Shown in pieces: positions 32,965-41,384 of a stretch of DNA of 64,000 bases. The stretch spans positions 142,656-206,655 of the forward strand of contig NZ_BOMH01000039.1 in the NCBI RefSeq assembly GCF_016862095.1. Reading direction: 5' to 3'. Below the pieces are notes generated by a model. It saw nothing but the letters and a program-made list of their open reading frames with translations, was not told the origin of the DNA and did no database searches. Each line of letters starts with the position of its first letter. Position 1 is the stretch's first letter. The position numbers and the translations under genes are program-made. The stretch is from Actinoplanes cyaneus. Lineage in GTDB: Bacteria > Actinomycetota > Actinomycetes > Mycobacteriales > Micromonosporaceae.

Positions 32965-34524
32965 CTACTGGACGTTGAAGCCCAGCGAGTAGTCGCCGCT
33001 GCCGGAGCTGTCCACCACGACGTACCGGAAGGTGCCGGACCGCTGGTCGACGCTCAGCGTTTTGTCGCCGCTCCCGGTGGCCTGGGCGACGGTCTTGAAA
33101 CCGTTGCTGGTCTGCCTCTGCAGGACCAGGTCGAAGTCCGCGCCGTCGGGCACGTTCAGGCAGGCCACGTGCTTGCCGGCGCGGGCCCGGAAGGCCCCGC
33201 CGTCCGGCTGGATCTGACCGGTGCCGGACTTGGCGAGCGAACCGCTGCGCTGGACCGGCAGGTCGCCGCAGGCGTTCGCGGCCGGCTCGCTCGGTGCCGC
33301 GGTCGCCGAGTCGGTGGGCGCCGCGGTGGCGCCACCCTCCTGCTCCCCGCCGGTGGTCAGCAGGGTCAGGCTGTTCTCCGCCAGGATCTCGTTGACCGGC
33401 TGGAAGAACGTCTCGCCGCCGACGGTGCAGTCACCGGAGCCGCCCGAGGTCACGCCCTGGGCCTGGTCGCCGGAGAGCCACGGGCCGCCGGAGTCGCCGC
33501 CCTCGGCGCAGACGTCGGTGCGGGTCAGGCCGGTCACGGCGCCCTCCGGGTAGCGGACCGTCTGGTTCTTCGCCAGGATCGTGCCGCAGAACGTCCCGGT
33601 GGTCGAGCCGGACCGGCAGACCGCGGCGCCGACCGGGGCCTCCGTGTTGCCGGCGACCGGGAGCTCGTTGCCCTTGAAGTCGTTGACCACCGGACGTGGC
33701 GTCCAGTCGCCGTTGACCTCGACGAAGCCCATGTCGGCGTTGCCCGGGAAGACCGAGGCCTTCACGACGCCCTGGGCCTCGTTGTTGAAGCCGGTCGTCG
33801 TGGTGCCCGGCGTGCCGCAGTGGCCGGCGGTCACGAAGCCGCCCTCCACCGAGAAGCCGATCGAGCAGCGGGCCGTGCCGCCGTCGACGGAGATGAAGTA
33901 CGGGTCGGCGCCGCGCACGTCGAAGAGCGGCTTCGGCGCGCGGTTGCTGACCTTCACGGTGACCGCGTTGGCCGGCACACCGACGCTCTTCGCGAACGCC
34001 ACCGGGTCGGTGGCCGCGCCCGGCTGCGCGACGATGACCAGCTTGTTGGTCGGGGCGTCGACGTACCAGCCGGTCAGGCCGCTCGCCGACTTCACCTTCG
34101 CGTCCAGCTTGGACTTGGCCGCGTCGAGGGCCGCCTCGCTGCGCTTGACCATGACCGGCACGGCGCCGGCCTTCTTCACCACCGCCGCCGCGCCCGAGTC
34201 GGTGACGGCAACCTTCAGGGTGGTGCCGTCCGAGGCGATCCACGCGCCGCCGAAGCTGTCACCGGTGGCCGCGGCCAGGGTCGCCGAGACCCCGCCGGCC
34301 CACTTCGAGCGCTTCAGGCGGGTGGTCGCCTGGTCCGCGTCGAGGCCCAGGTCACGCTTCATCGCCGCCAGCAGGTCCGGGGAAACACCCCCGTTCGCGC
34401 TCGCCTTCGTCGTGCCGCTGTCGCTCTCCGGCGTGGTGCCGGCCAGCGACGGCAGAGTGAAGGCGACCGCCGCCGCGGTCGCCGCCACTACCGCCGCAGC
34501 TACGGCGATCGATCTGCGCTGCAT
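32965..34524 (-). CDS. Secreted S1 (trypsin/streptogrisin-like) serine protease with prodomain and C-terminal PPC-like domain
   Basis: This 519-aa exported protease carries an N-terminal signal (QRRSIAVAAAVVAATAAAVAF). An alpha-lytic-type prodomain follows (about 55-200; LLAAMKRDLGLDADQATTRL). The catalytic domain has TAGHCG (His), NADMGF (Asp) and GGDSGGPW (Ser), with cysteine pairs typical of streptogrisins. A Thr/Ala/Pro/Ser linker leads to a C-terminal beta-rich domain of the pre-peptidase C-terminal type. ATG 34524 is preceded by GGGAG. The chymotrypsin fold needs prodomain-assisted folding and self-cleavage. The long AT-richer leader upstream (34525-34670) is probably its promoter region. 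Confidence 0.92.
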   Translation of the reverse strand: MQRRSIAVAAAVVAATAAAVAFTLPSLAGTTPESDSGTTKASANGGVSPDLLAAMKRDLGLDADQATTRLKRSKWAGGVSATLAAATGDSFGGAWIASDGTTLKVAVTDSGAAAVVKKAGAVPVMVKRSEAALDAAKSKLDAKVKSASGLTGWYVDAPTNKLVIVAQPGAATDPVAFAKSVGVPANAVTVKVSNRAPKPLFDVRGADPYFISVDGGTARCSIGFSVEGGFVTAGHCGTPGTTTTGFNNEAQGVVKASVFPGNADMGFVEVNGDWTPRPVVNDFKGNELPVAGNTEAPVGAAVCRSGSTTGTFCGTILAKNQTVRYPEGAVTGLTRTDVCAEGGDSGGPWLSGDQAQGVTSGGSGDCTVGGETFFQPVNEILAENSLTLLTTGGEQEGGATAAPTDSATAAPSEPAANACGDLPVQRSGSLAKSGTGQIQPDGGAFRARAGKHVACLNVPDGADFDLVLQRQTSNGFKTVAQATGSGDKTLSVDQRSGTFRYVVVDSSGSGDYSLGFNVQ

Positions 34525-34674
34525 CTGGAGTACTCCCTCCGCCACAGGTGCCGTGGGGGCGGCACCGTGCCTGGGAATACGCGCCTCGCCCGAAGAAGGT
34601 TGAAACGGACGAGGCTTAAATCGACTTTCACAGCTTTCACAGCAACTGCTAAGAAAACCTTAAACCTTGATTTT

Positions 34675-34739
34675 GTACGGCATCAGGCCCTTTGCCCGGT
34701 ACGGCATCAGACCTCTTGCCGGTACGCCATCAGACCTCG
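34675..34739. repeat. Three ~24-bp direct repeats at the rnj stop codon
   Basis: GTACGGCATCAGGCCCTTTG (34675), GTACGGCATCAGACCTCTTG (34699) and GTACGCCATCAGACCTCG (34722) follow each other without spacers. The rnj stop (34730-34732) is inside the third unit, so the array extends downstream of the gene by repeating its last bases. Confidence 0.8.
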
Positions 34740-36418
34740 ACGACCGTCGGGACGATCATCGGGCGGCGGCGATAGGCGTCGTTCACCCAGCGTCCGACAG
34801 TGCGGCGCACCACCTGCTGCAGCTGGTGGGTGTCGGTGATGCCGTCCGCCGCGGAGCGGTGCAGGGCCGCGGTGAGCAGCGGGATCACCGGGCTGAACGC
34901 GTCCGGGTCCTCGGAGAAGCCCTTCGCCGAGACGCTGGGCTCGCCGACCACCTTGCCGGTCACCGAGTCGATCACCACGGTGGCCGCGATGAACCCGCCG
35001 TCGCCGAGGATGCGCCGCTCGGTCAGCAGCGACTCGCTGACGTCGCCGACCGCGAGACCGTCCACGTAGACGTAGCGGCTGCGCACCCGGCCGACCACGC
35101 GGGCGTGACCCTCGACCAGGTCGACCACGTCACCGTCCTCGCAGAGGACCACCCGGTCCGCCGCGACCCCGGACTCGATGCCGAGCTGGGCGTGCGCGCG
35201 CAGGTGCCGCCACTCGCCGTGCACCGGCATCAGGTTGCTCGGGCGGGTCACGTTCAGCAGGAACAGCAGCTCGCCGGCGGGCGCGTGACCGGAGACGTGC
35301 ACCTTCGCGGTCTCCTTGTGGATGACCGTGGCGCCGGCCCGGGACAGCTGGTTGATCACCCGGTAGACCGAGGTCTCGTTGCCCGGCACCAGTGAGCTGG
35401 CCAGCACGACCGTGTCACCGGACTCGATGGTGATGTGCCGGTGGTCGCCGGTGGACATCCGGCCCAGGGCGCTCATCGGCTCGCCCTGCGACCCCGTCGA
35501 CATGAAGACGATCTCGTCCGGCGGCAGGTGGGTGGCCTCGTCCAGGCCGACCAGCAGACCGTCCGGGATGCGCAGCAGACCCAGGTCACGGGCGATGCCC
35601 ATGTTGCGGACCATGGAACGGCCGATCAGGGCAACCTTGCGGTCGAACTCCCACGCGGCGTCCATCACCTGCTGGACGCGGTGCACGTGCGAGGCGAAGC
35701 TGGCCACGATGATCCGGCCCTTCGCCTTGCCGAAGATCCGGCTGAGCACCGGGCCGATGTCCCGCTCCGGCGCCACGAACCCGGGCACCTCGGCGTTCGT
35801 CGAGTCGGAGAGCAGCAGGTCGACACCCTCGGCGCCGAGCCGCGCGAACCCGGCCAGGTCGGTGATCCGCCCGTCCAGTGGGACCTGGTCCATCTTGAAG
35901 TCGCCGGTGTGCAGGAGCAGCCCGGCCGGGGTGCGCACGGCCACGGCCAGCGCGTCCGGGATCGAGTGGTTCACCGCGAAGAACTCGCACTCGAACGGGC
36001 CCAGCCGCTCGATGCCGCCCTCACGGACCGTCAGCGTGTACGGATCGAGGCGGCGCTCGGCGAGTTTCGCCTCCACCAGCGCGAGCGTGAACTCCGACCC
36101 GACCAGCGGGATGTCGGGTTTGTGGGCCAGCAGGTACGGCACGGCGCCGATGTGGTCCTCGTGCCCGTGGGTCAGCACGATCGCCTGAACATCCTCCAGC
36201 CGATCCAGGATCGGGGCGAAGTCCGGCAGGATCAGATCAACCCCGGGCTGCTCGACGTCGGGGAAGAGCACCCCGCAGTCGATCACCAGCAGCTTGCCGT
36301 CGAACTCCAGAACCGTCATGTTGCGGCCGATGGCGCCGAGCCCACCGAGCGGGATGACGCGCAGGGCGCCCTCCGGCAGCGGTGGTGGCGGACCCAGCTC
36401 CACGTGAGCGTTAGTCAT
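34730..36418 (-). CDS. rnj: Ribonuclease J
   Basis: This 562-aa metallo-beta-lactamase/beta-CASP exo- and endoribonuclease acts in rRNA maturation and mRNA decay. The motifs are HGHEDHIG (zinc ligands), LTHGHEDH context residues about 78-86, TGDFKMD, and the C-terminal HVSGHAP. The N-terminal extension is short. Its position directly upstream of dapA on the same transcript is the usual actinobacterial order rnj-dapA (leftward here with dapA upstream). The stop codon lies in a small tandem repeat. Confidence 0.95.
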   Translation of the reverse strand: MTNAHVELGPPPPLPEGALRVIPLGGLGAIGRNMTVLEFDGKLLVIDCGVLFPDVEQPGVDLILPDFAPILDRLEDVQAIVLTHGHEDHIGAVPYLLAHKPDIPLVGSEFTLALVEAKLAERRLDPYTLTVREGGIERLGPFECEFFAVNHSIPDALAVAVRTPAGLLLHTGDFKMDQVPLDGRITDLAGFARLGAEGVDLLLSDSTNAEVPGFVAPERDIGPVLSRIFGKAKGRIIVASFASHVHRVQQVMDAAWEFDRKVALIGRSMVRNMGIARDLGLLRIPDGLLVGLDEATHLPPDEIVFMSTGSQGEPMSALGRMSTGDHRHITIESGDTVVLASSLVPGNETSVYRVINQLSRAGATVIHKETAKVHVSGHAPAGELLFLLNVTRPSNLMPVHGEWRHLRAHAQLGIESGVAADRVVLCEDGDVVDLVEGHARVVGRVRSRYVYVDGLAVGDVSESLLTERRILGDGGFIAATVVIDSVTGKVVGEPSVSAKGFSEDPDAFSPVIPLLTAALHRSAADGITDTHQLQQVVRRTVGRWVNDAYRRRPMIVPTVVEV

Positions 36419-36431
36419 TCGCCTCTTCCTG

Positions 36432-37325
36432 TCAGAGCACGATGCCGGCCGCCGCGGCGTCCTGGCGCAGTTGCTTCAATTCCTCGTCGCTCGCGTCGAC
36501 CAGCGGCGACCGGACCGGGCCGGCGGGCAGCCCCTTCGCGGTCAGGCCGGCCTTCACCAGAATCGTCCCCGGAGAGCGGAAGATGCCGGTGAACAGCGGC
36601 AGAGCCTGCCGGTGCCGGGTCAGCGCGGTGGTCGTGTCGCCCCGCTCGAATGCCTCGATCATCTCCTTGGCGAGCACGCCGGTGAAGTGCGACGACGTGC
36701 CCACCAGGCCGACCCCGCCGATTGCGAGCAGCGGCAGCGTGGCGGCGTCGTCGCCGGAGTAGTAGGCCAGATCGGTCCGGCTCAGCACCCACGAGCTGGC
36801 GATCAGGTCGCCCTTCGCGTCCTTGACCGCGACGATGCGCTCGTGCTCGGCGACCCGGCACATGGTCTCGGTCGCGATCGCCGTGCCGGCCCGATGCGGG
36901 ATGTCGTAGAGCATGATCGGCAGGCCGGTCGCGTCGGCCACGGCACGGAAGTGCCGCTCGACGCCCGCCTGCGGCGGCTTGTTGTAGTACGGCGTGACCA
37001 CGAGCAGCCCGTGCGCGCCGGCCTTCTCCGCGGTGTGCGCGAGCTCGATCGTGTGGGCGGTGTTGTTCGTGCCGACACCGGCGACGACGCGGGCCCGGTC
37101 GCCGACCGCCTCCACCACGGCCCGCAGGAGCGTCTCCTTCTCCGCGTCGGTCGTGGTCGGGGACTCACCCGTGGTGCCGCTGACCACGAGCGCGTCGTTG
37201 CGCTGCTCGTCGACGAGGTGAACGGCCAGGCGGGCGGCGCCCTCGAGGTCCAGGGAGCCGTCCGGGGTGAACGGAGTCACCATGGCGGTCAGCAGCCGTC
37301 CGAAGGGCCGCGGGTCGTGCGTCAT
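36432..37325 (-). CDS. dapA: 4-Hydroxy-tetrahydrodipicolinate synthase
   Basis: DapA condenses pyruvate with aspartate semialdehyde to start the lysine/diaminopimelate branch; the product has 297 aa. It is a TIM barrel with GTTGESPTT (the phosphate/carboxylate loop), the YYNKP tyrosine, and the Schiff-base lysine in VAVKDAKGD. I use ATG 37325 (MTHDPRPFGRLL), although a GTG at 37355 would add ten residues. It is 13 bp upstream of rnj, co-directional. The dapB gene for the next enzymatic step is also in the window (40623-41384). Confidence 0.95.
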   Translation of the reverse strand: MTHDPRPFGRLLTAMVTPFTPDGSLDLEGAARLAVHLVDEQRNDALVVSGTTGESPTTTDAEKETLLRAVVEAVGDRARVVAGVGTNNTAHTIELAHTAEKAGAHGLLVVTPYYNKPPQAGVERHFRAVADATGLPIMLYDIPHRAGTAIATETMCRVAEHERIVAVKDAKGDLIASSWVLSRTDLAYYSGDDAATLPLLAIGGVGLVGTSSHFTGVLAKEMIEAFERGDTTTALTRHRQALPLFTGIFRSPGTILVKAGLTAKGLPAGPVRSPLVDASDEELKQLRQDAAAAGIVL

Positions 37326-37351
37326 ACCTGACAACCTATCGGACGCCTTGC

Positions 37352-37885
37352 TCACACGTAGAAAGCGGTGAACGGAGCCCAGGGCAGGTTACGCAGCACG
37401 CTCCAGACCGCCCACACCGCCATGAAGGTGATCATTGCGCCGGGAGTGACGGTCAGCTGCGGAATCCGCCACCGGAACAGCTTGTTCCCGGCCCAGGCCA
37501 CGTACATGTACAGCAGGAACGGCACGGCGAAGACGAAGATCGCGTGGTGGCGGGCGGCCGCCGGGAGGTTGCCGTGCAGCAGATACCACGCGGCGCGGGT
37601 GCCGCCGCACCCGGGACAGACGAAGCCCGTGGTGTACTTCAGCAGGCAGGTCGGGGCGTCGCCGGCCGCCGCGTCCGCCGGGTCGGTGACCAGCGTGTAA
37701 CCCACGGCGCCGCCCATGCAGGCCAGCACGGCGAGCGGGGCCAGCCAGATCGGCGAACGGGTGGCGAGACGGTCGAAGAAGCGGGTGACCCGGTCGGCCC
37801 GAGGAGCCTCATACGCCCTGTACGCCGGCCAGTCCGGCGGCACCGGAGGACCCTGCAACGGCTGAGACTCCAACCCCGCGCTCAT
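37352..37885 (-). CDS. DUF2752 membrane protein
   Basis: This 177-aa integral membrane protein has the DUF2752 signature FVCPGCGGTRA (about residues 97-107), a possible metal-binding or redox-active CxxC. It has about three or four hydrophobic helices, starting with PIWLAPLAVLACMGGAVGYTL. Its function is unknown. ATG 37885 is favoured; a TAGCGT box lies 7 nt upstream, compatible with leaderless translation. It ends 26 nt before the dapA start, so it may be in the same transcript. Confidence 0.85.
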   Translation of the reverse strand: MSAGLESQPLQGPPVPPDWPAYRAYEAPRADRVTRFFDRLATRSPIWLAPLAVLACMGGAVGYTLVTDPADAAAGDAPTCLLKYTTGFVCPGCGGTRAAWYLLHGNLPAAARHHAIFVFAVPFLLYMYVAWAGNKLFRWRIPQLTVTPGAMITFMAVWAVWSVLRNLPWAPFTAFYV

Positions 37886-37902
37886 GGCCGCCACGCTACA
37901 CC

Positions 37903-39120
37903 TCACAGGCTCTTCAGCGCCGCCGCGAGCGGGCCCGCGAAATCACCGGCGGCCGGGGTCGCGATCGCGTCCAGGCCGAGCCAGCCGGCCAGCCTCCGCA
38001 GCTCCGCCGCGAGCGCCTGAGCGGTCTCCTCCTGCCCGGCGGACGGCTCCAGCCACGCGGCCGGGACCTCCAGGACACCGGCCTGCCGGTTGGCCTTCAG
38101 ATCGACCCGCGCGGCGAACCGGTCGCCGAGCAGGAAGGGCAGCACGTAATAGCCGTACAGCCGCTGGGGTCTGGGCACGTAGATCTCGATGCGGTACGTC
38201 ATGTCGAACAGGCGCTCGGTGCGCTCCCGCTGCCAGATCAACGGGTCGAACGGGCTGATCAGCGTCGCCACGTCGACCCGGCGCGGCAGTTTCGCCTCGG
38301 CGTGCAGGTAGGCCACCGGTTTCCACCCGCGGACCGTCACCGGGCGCAGCACCCCGGCCTCGACCAGCTCGGCCACCGCGGTGCGGGCGGCCTGGGTGGG
38401 CAGGCGGAAGTAGTCCTTCAGCTCCGCCTCGGCGGCCACGCCCAGCGCGCGGGCCGAGAGCTCGACCAGGGCGCGGAACGCCTCGGCCGGCTCCGGGGTC
38501 GGCGCGTTCAGCACGGCCGGGGGCAGGACGCGCTCGGGCAGGTCGTAGCGCCGGGCGAACGAGGTGGTGCGCTCGGCGGCGGTGACCTGGCCGCTCCAGA
38601 AGAGCCACTCCAGCGCCTGTTTGACCACCGACCAGTTCCACCCCCAGTGGTCCTTGCGGCGCGGCGCGTCGTGCTCGATCTCGCTCGCCGTGATCGGGCC
38701 GCGCCGCCGGACCTCGTCGAGCACCCAGGCGACCAGCTCGGGCTGCTCGGCGACGATCCGGCGCATGCCACCCCACGCATAATCACTCGCGCGGGCCATC
38801 CGCCAGCGGAACAGCGGCTGCAGCTCGGTGCGGATCAGCGAGGCCTCGTGACCCCAGAACTCGAACAGCTCCCGGGGCTTGCGATACGCCGCCTTCTCCA
38901 GCAACTGGGCCGGGTAGGGACCGAGACGGCTGTAGAGCGGCATGAAATGAGCGCGCTGCAACACGTTCACCGAGTCCATCTGGATCAGGTGCAGGCGGCG
39001 CAGCACCCGGCGCAGGTGGCGCAGGTCGGTGGCGCCGCCCGGTTTCGGGTCGGTGAAACCCTGCGCGGCCAGCGTGATCCGGCGGGCCTGCGCGACGGAG
39101 AGCGTTTCGGCGGTGGTCAT
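37903..39120 (-). CDS. Winged-helix DNA glycosylase of the YcaQ/AlkX (HTH_42) family
   Basis: This 405-aa protein matches the HTH_42 family, whose characterised members (E. coli YcaQ/AlkX, Streptomyces AZL/AlzA) remove bulky or cross-linked alkyl-purines. The family catalytic motif QxD appears as LIQMDSVNVLQRAH (about residues 45-58), and there are three tandem winged-helix domains, as usual for the family. ATG 39120 is 24 bp from the divergent GNAT start. No toxin biosynthesis genes are nearby, so a housekeeping interstrand-crosslink repair role is more likely than self-resistance. Confidence 0.85.
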   Translation of the reverse strand: MTTAETLSVAQARRITLAAQGFTDPKPGGATDLRHLRRVLRRLHLIQMDSVNVLQRAHFMPLYSRLGPYPAQLLEKAAYRKPRELFEFWGHEASLIRTELQPLFRWRMARASDYAWGGMRRIVAEQPELVAWVLDEVRRRGPITASEIEHDAPRRKDHWGWNWSVVKQALEWLFWSGQVTAAERTTSFARRYDLPERVLPPAVLNAPTPEPAEAFRALVELSARALGVAAEAELKDYFRLPTQAARTAVAELVEAGVLRPVTVRGWKPVAYLHAEAKLPRRVDVATLISPFDPLIWQRERTERLFDMTYRIEIYVPRPQRLYGYYVLPFLLGDRFAARVDLKANRQAGVLEVPAAWLEPSAGQEETAQALAAELRRLAGWLGLDAIATPAAGDFAGPLAAALKSL

Positions 39121-39144
39121 CGATCAGCAGGGTAGAACAGAGGT

Positions 39145-39654
39145 GTGACAACCACGGCGATCCGGGAGCTGACCCCGGCCGACATCGACCCGGTCGCCGC
39201 GGTGCACGTGCGCAGCATCCAGGCGAGCTACGCCGGCCTGCTCCCCGACGGGCACCTGGCGACGCTGGACCCGGCGGTCTTCGCGGGCCGGCGCCGCGCC
39301 ACGCTCGGGCAGCCCGGCCGGCACACCGTCGTCGCCGACCGCGACGGCGTGCTCGTCGGGCACGCCGGCGTCGGGCCCGATCGGGAGGATCCGGCGGCCG
39401 GCGAGCTCTACTCGATCTACGTCGACCCGGGCTCGTGGGGCACCGGCGCGGGCCGGCTGCTCTTCCTCGCGGCACGGCGGATCCTGGCCGCCGACGGGTA
39501 CTCCGAGATGCGACTCTGGGTGCTGGCCGGCAACGAGCGGGCGCGGCGCTTCTACGAGCGGGCCGGCATGACCACCGACGGGGTGACCGCGACACACCGG
39601 CTGATCGACGCCGGGATCGAGCTGCCGAAGCTTCGCTACCGCGGTCCTCTGTAG
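39145..39654 (+). CDS. GNAT acetyltransferase A
   Basis: This 169-aa GNAT N-acetyltransferase has the core fold TPADIDPVAAVHVRSIQASYAGLL, beta-4 ELYSIYVDPGSWGTGAGRLLF (acetyl-CoA loop G-T-G-A-G) and NERARRFYERAGM. Its substrate is unknown. The start is GTG 39145, with a TAGAAC box 6 nt upstream that suggests a leaderless transcript. It is divergent from the YcaQ-like gene (24-bp gap) and 9 nt upstream of a second GNAT, so the two are translated together. Confidence 0.88.
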   Translation: MTTTAIRELTPADIDPVAAVHVRSIQASYAGLLPDGHLATLDPAVFAGRRRATLGQPGRHTVVADRDGVLVGHAGVGPDREDPAAGELYSIYVDPGSWGTGAGRLLFLAARRILAADGYSEMRLWVLAGNERARRFYERAGMTTDGVTATHRLIDAGIELPKLRYRGPL

Positions 39655-39663
39655 GCTGCCGCC

Positions 39664-40224
39664 ATGGCTCTCGGCTTCGTCCGCCCCGCGCGTCCCACCG
39701 ACGCACCGGAGATCGCTCGCATCCAGGTGACCACGTGGCGGTCCGCGTACCGGCGGATGTTCCCGGCTCACATCCTGGCCCAGCTCGACGCCGCGGCGCT
39801 GACCGAGGTCTGGGCCACGGCGATCACCGCGCCGCCGTCGCCGCGGCACCGGGTGCTGATCTCCGTCGAGCAGGGCGAGAGCGCGGAGCACGTCGTCGGC
39901 TTCGCCGCCGCCGGGCCGGCCGACGAGCAGGCCCTCGCGCCGTCCGAGCCGCCGCTGCCGGACTCCGTCGCGGCCGTCACCGACCTGCTGGTCGAGCCGC
40001 GGTGGGGGCGACGCGGGCACGGCAGCCGGCTCCTCGCGGCGGCCGTTGACCTGTGGCGCGAGGACGGGTTCGGGTCGGCGGTGGCCTGGGTCTACGACTC
40101 GGACACGGCCATGCGCAAGTTCCTGGGGTCGGCGGGCTGGGAGCCGGACGGGGCGGGGCGTGCCCTGGACGTCGACGACATGCTGGTCCCCCAGCTGCGC
40201 CTGCACGTCGCCCTCGACGTCTAG
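39664..40224 (+). CDS. GNAT acetyltransferase B
   Basis: This second GNAT N-acetyltransferase has 186 aa and shares the same N-terminal plan (VRPARPTDAPEIARIQVTTWRSAYRRMF) as its neighbour. Its acetyl-CoA loop is VEPRWGRRGHGSRLL and the late motif MRKFLGSAGWEPDG. It is probably a paralogue of the preceding gene by tandem duplication, now well diverged. ATG 39664 is 9 nt after the previous stop. The substrate cannot be inferred. Confidence 0.88.
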   Translation: MALGFVRPARPTDAPEIARIQVTTWRSAYRRMFPAHILAQLDAAALTEVWATAITAPPSPRHRVLISVEQGESAEHVVGFAAAGPADEQALAPSEPPLPDSVAAVTDLLVEPRWGRRGHGSRLLAAAVDLWREDGFGSAVAWVYDSDTAMRKFLGSAGWEPDGAGRALDVDDMLVPQLRLHVALDV

Positions 40225-40309
40225 CCTCCGCGCGCCGCCCAGCCCCGCACCACCTCCCCAGAGCCCAGCCCCGCACCACAGCCCGGCGCCCAGCGCACCT
40301 CGCGGCCCG

Positions 40310-40362
40310 GGCTGGCTCCCATGGGCGTTATCCGGGCCGCATAACGCCCATGGGAACCAGCC
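40310..40362. repeat. Dispersed intergenic hairpin, copy 3 (divergent loop)
   Basis: Twenty-two-nt arms at 40310-40331 and 40341-40362 pair with one mismatch (inner part CCCATGGGCGTTAT and its complement). The 9-nt loop CCGGGCCGC differs from the GAGGCACGA of copies 1, 2 and 4. Loop length, the GGCTGG start and the GTTAT/ATAAC stem top are retained. Confidence 0.85.
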
Positions 40363-40478
40363 GGGACGGTGACTCGCCGGGCGGCCGGGACCAGCGGATT
40401 CCTCGCGTGTGACCAGGGACGCGACGTGGTCCACACCGGGTCGCTGCTGACCAGGCCGGGGTTGGGGTGAGCTGGACC

Positions 40479-40618
40479 ACCCATGGAGGTCGCCCTTGTG
40501 GGTTTCGCGTTCTGGGCCGGCCACGGCCCTGCGAAGCCCGCAAGGGTCCCCGCGGGAGCAGCGGACCTCGACCACGGCGGACGTGGGACATGAAGATCTT
40601 GAAGTTGATCTTCAGGGG
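40479..40618. repeat. Structured repeat element E, copy 2 (3' of dapB)
   Basis: Homologous to 29731-29863. The shared hairpin is GGGCCG-GCCA-CGGCCC at about 40514-40529. A further stem TGAAGATC (40591-40598) / GATCTTCA (40607-40614) lies at its right end, 9 bp before the stop of dapB. As at ftsK, it lies immediately downstream of a leftward gene and after a hairpin of the other family. Confidence 0.75.
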
Positions 40619-40622
40619 TGGA

Positions 40623-41384
40623 TCAGGCGAGCAGGTCGTCCAGGCCCAGCGTCAGGCCGGGACGCTTCACGACCTCGCGGACGGCGAGGATGACGCCCGG
40701 CATGAACGACGAACGGTCCAGCGAGTCGTGGCGGATCGTGAGCGTCTCGCCGGCCGTGCCGAACAGGACCTCCTGGTGGGCCACGAGACCCGCCGCACGG
40801 ACCGCGTGGATGTGGACGCCGTCGACGCTCGCGCCGCGGGCGCCGCCGAAGTCCTCCTCCGTGGCGTCGGGCATCGGCGGGCAGTCAGCGGCCTTGCGGG
40901 CGTCGGCGATCAAGCGGGCCGTGTGCATCGCGGTGCCGCTGGGGGCGTCCAGTTTGCGCGGGTGGTGCTGCTCGATGATCTCGACCGAGTCGAAGTACCG
41001 CGCGGCGCGGGCGGCGAACTGCATCATCAGGACGGCGCCGATGCCGAAGTTCGGGGCGATCACGACACCGGTCCCGGGGCTCTCCGCGAGCAGGGCACGG
41101 ACCTCGTCCAGGCGCTCCTGCGTGAAACCGGACGTGCCGACGACCACGTGGATGCCCTGGCCGACGGCCCAGCGCAGGTTGTCCATGACGACGCCGGGGT
41201 TGGTGAAGTCGACGAGCACCCGGGCGCCGGCCTCCGCCGCGGACGACAGCGGGTCGCCCGCGTCGATCCGCGCGACCAGCTCGAGGCCGGGGGCGGCGTC
41301 GACCGCCTTGCAGACTTCGAGGCCCATGCGGCCGCGGGCGCCGAGGACACCGACACGTACGGATTCAGGTTGCGCGAGAGTCAC
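40623..41384 (-). CDS. dapB: 4-Hydroxy-tetrahydrodipicolinate reductase
   Basis: DapB is the NAD(P)H-dependent second enzyme of the diaminopimelate branch; the product has 253 aa. The Rossmann motif is VGVLGARGRMG, and the dimerisation/substrate motif is EIIEQHHPRKLDAPSGTA (in full, residues about 132-149, containing the catalytic His pair and Lys). The GTG start at 41384 falls inside the last codons of the PAP2 gene (20-bp overlap), so translation is coupled to it or to a short transcript beginning in that gene. It is not adjacent to dapA. Confidence 0.95.
   Translation of the reverse strand: MTLAQPESVRVGVLGARGRMGLEVCKAVDAAPGLELVARIDAGDPLSSAAEAGARVLVDFTNPGVVMDNLRWAVGQGIHVVVGTSGFTQERLDEVRALLAESPGTGVVIAPNFGIGAVLMMQFAARAARYFDSVEIIEQHHPRKLDAPSGTAMHTARLIADARKAADCPPMPDATEEDFGGARGASVDGVHIHAVRAAGLVAHQEVLFGTAGETLTIRHDSLDRSSFMPGVILAVREVVKRPGLTLGLDDLLA

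Larger units (their letters stand above)
40225..40622. other. Intergenic region holding hairpin copy 3 and element E2
   Basis: The region lies between convergent GNAT B and dapB. It holds hairpin copy 3 (40310-40362), then about 115 bp of GC-rich sequence, then the E2 repeat (40479-40618). No gene was recognised. Confidence 0.75.
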
